A stretch of 64,000 nt of DNA. Source: an uncultured Vampirovibrio sp. (GTDB taxonomy: Bacteria; Cyanobacteriota; Vampirovibrionia; Gastranaerophilales; Gastranaerophilaceae). The translations under genes and the position numbers were made by a program. Positions 63,017-64,000 of this stretch are shown here, one piece after another; position 1 is the stretch's first letter; each line of letters starts with the position of its first letter. Under the pieces are notes generated by a model. That model worked only from the letters and a program-made list of their open reading frames with translations. It searched no databases and was not told the DNA's origin. Where the stretch lies: NCBI GenBank assembly GCA_910577635.1, contig CAJTNR010000003.1, positions 47,696 through 111,695 on the forward strand. Reading direction: 5' to 3'.

Positions 63017-63046
63017 TTGCCATTTTTTCTAATTTTGTGATACAAT
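63017..63046 (+). promoter_or_regulatory. Sigma-70-like promoter for tRNA-Ser
   Basis: TTGCCA (63017-63022) and TACAAT (63041-63046) are 18 bp apart, with the tRNA beginning 14 bp downstream. Confidence 0.65.
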
Positions 63047-63060
63047 TATCATATTGATAT

Positions 63061-63149
63061 GGAGAAATGGCCGAGTGGCTGAAGGCGGCACCCTGCTAAG
63101 GTGTTAGGTGGAGTAATCTGCCTCGAGGGTTCGAATCCCTCTTTCTCCG
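63061..63149 (+). tRNA. tRNA-Ser (anticodon GCT)
   Basis: Acceptor GGAGAAA/TTTCTCC, anticodon loop CTGCTAA giving GCT, long variable arm typical of class II tRNAs, T arm GAGGG-TTCGAAT-CCCTC, discriminator G, no encoded CCA. It reads AGC/AGT codons. Phage-type debris and an M23 gene follow. Confidence 0.95.
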
Positions 63150-63233
63150 AATTTTAGGATAGAGTTAAAATTTATATAATAACAATAGTCTGAAATGCTA
63201 GGTCTTAATGCTGATAATCATTCTTTAAAATTT

Positions 63234-63480
63234 CTAGTCATAATTCCTCACTAAAACTTCTGTAATTTCATAGTTTATACATAATTCATTTACCAATTTT
63301 TTATCTGAATTTGAGAGTATAAATTTAACATCTTTGCTGTTTAATTCATCACAAATATCACACAATTTGAATTGTATATCTATTATCAAAGCTTTCCTTT
63401 TGTATATGAAGTAAAACTGGGTCAAAGTAAACAAAAACACCCTTTTGAACTTTGGTTAAAGTTTCTGTAAAATCAGTACA
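63234..63480 (-). pseudogene. Dam-type (D12 class) N6-adenine methylase C-terminal remnant
   Basis: Reading leftward from 63480: CTDFTETLTKVQKGVFVYFDP resembles the DF...FVYxDPP of D12 methylases but the second Pro is lost. The frame then shifts, and FKLCDICDELNSKDVKFILS and NSDKKLVNELCINYEI follow, joined directly to TEVLVRNYD. The RxIN stretch usually between the last two is missing. So it has a truncation, a frameshift and an internal deletion. It is a phage or R-M relic behind tRNA-Ser. Confidence 0.65.
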
Positions 63481-63527
63481 TTTTTTTCTCCGTCTTTTTT
63501 AAAAGCTCAAAGCAATTAAAAAGAATA

Positions 63528-64000
63528 ATGTTTAAAGAAGAAGAGCACCCAAGAGATGAGGATGGGAAATTTACATTTAAAAATGGAGGAAGTGAAAGTA
63601 ATAGAGTAAAATCACCAGCAGAAATTTTGTATTCTAATACATTAAAGCAAAAGGAAATAAAAGAAAAAGAAATGCAGTATAAAAATAAGCTTTTGAATAT
63701 TTTAAAAGATAAAGCATCACCAGCTGATGTATTATACCCGGATACAGATATCCTTGAAAGAAAGATAAAAGAATTAGGACTAACAGATAGTGAAAATCAT
63801 CCTAACAATTCCATAGGAAATTGGCAAAAGCCTGTTGAGTATCAAAGAATAAGCTCGCCTTATGGCTGGAGGATTCACCCTATACAAAAAATCAAGAAGT
63901 TTCATACAGGGGTAGATTTAAGTATTCCCCAGGGAACACAAGTAAAAATCCCTATGGATGGCACTGTTGAATTTGCGGGAGAACAAGGTGGATATGGGTA
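63528..64000 (+). CDS. M23-family peptidase, partial (runs off the right edge)
   Basis: An open frame from ATG 63528 reaches the window end, about 157 residues. It starts EEEHPRDEDGKFTFKNGG and shares several blocks with the M23 protein at 44849: KASPADVLYPDTDILERKI against KATPADILYPDSKRLEERI. An M23 domain begins near 115 with RISSPYGWRIHP and FHTGVDLSIPQGTQV (first zinc His and Asp). The HxH strand lies beyond the window. No obvious ribosome site is seen. The HPRDE-GKFT start is common in phage virion proteins. Confidence 0.8.
   Translation, partial: MFKEEEHPRDEDGKFTFKNGGSESNRVKSPAEILYSNTLKQKEIKEKEMQYKNKLLNILKDKASPADVLYPDTDILERKIKELGLTDSENHPNNSIGNWQKPVEYQRISSPYGWRIHPIQKIKKFHTGVDLSIPQGTQVKIPMDGTVEFAGEQGGYG

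Overview
The window is AT-rich, gene-dense bacterial DNA. It has diderm features (an autotransporter with a C-terminal beta-barrel, OmpA-type MotB, lipoproteins), PilT, MotA/MotB and AroH-type chorismate mutase, and serine recombinases of the kind common in gut Firmicutes. Three of the four tRNAs lack an encoded CCA. I think a non-photosynthetic relative of Cyanobacteria (Vampirovibrionia/Gastranaerophilales type) from a gut-like habitat is most likely. This is inference from gene content, not proof.

Layout. 0-10 kb is core: a minus-strand operon def-fmt-aroH-M16-M16, then a plus-strand run pilT, a zinc-ribbon protein, recO and a glycosyltransferase, then a YtxH/DUF948 envelope cluster. At 10.3 kb a large serine recombinase runs into tRNA-Asn and opens accessory island 1. 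It holds a putative excisionase, a 1,470-residue SF1 helicase with a C-terminal PD-(D/E)XK nuclease domain preceded by a tiny two-helix membrane protein, an XRE regulator, and a graveyard of phage and restriction gene pieces (17.5-19.0 kb). Beyond it lie a pPIWI-associated-nuclease-like gene and a class A beta-lactamase. 21-31 kb is lineage-specific surface or secreted protein territory: a TPR protein, a zinc peptidase-like protein, an autotransporter, an M48-like protein lacking a zinc-ligand His, and a pseudokinase-like protein.

Island 2 (32,604-42,597) is bounded by a 12-bp direct repeat that overlaps the 3' end of tRNA-Glu. It carries a frameshifted serine recombinase, a MerR-like protein, a DUF4429-like protein, an XRE regulator, a NACHT NTPase broken into four frames, and an RnlA/RnlB toxin-antitoxin pair. 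It looks like a mobile anti-phage island. Right of it are an NYN-domain remnant, PhzF, an M23 peptidase gene with a late frameshift, and a tandem array of four related secreted proteins with conserved ends and variable middles.

48-62.5 kb is again mostly core-like: a DXS-like transketolase, a DJ-1 protein, an NfnA/SudB-like flavoprotein with a small Cys-rich partner and LeuC, PBP4-type carboxypeptidase, patatin, MotAB, a second LeuC-family protein, LemA-DUF2207, and a lytic transglycosylase. The last kilobase has tRNA-Ser followed by a decayed Dam-type methylase and the start of a second M23 peptidase.

Several broken genes sit at A/T homopolymers. Whether these are real decay, slippage-based switching or consensus errors cannot be told from the sequence alone.
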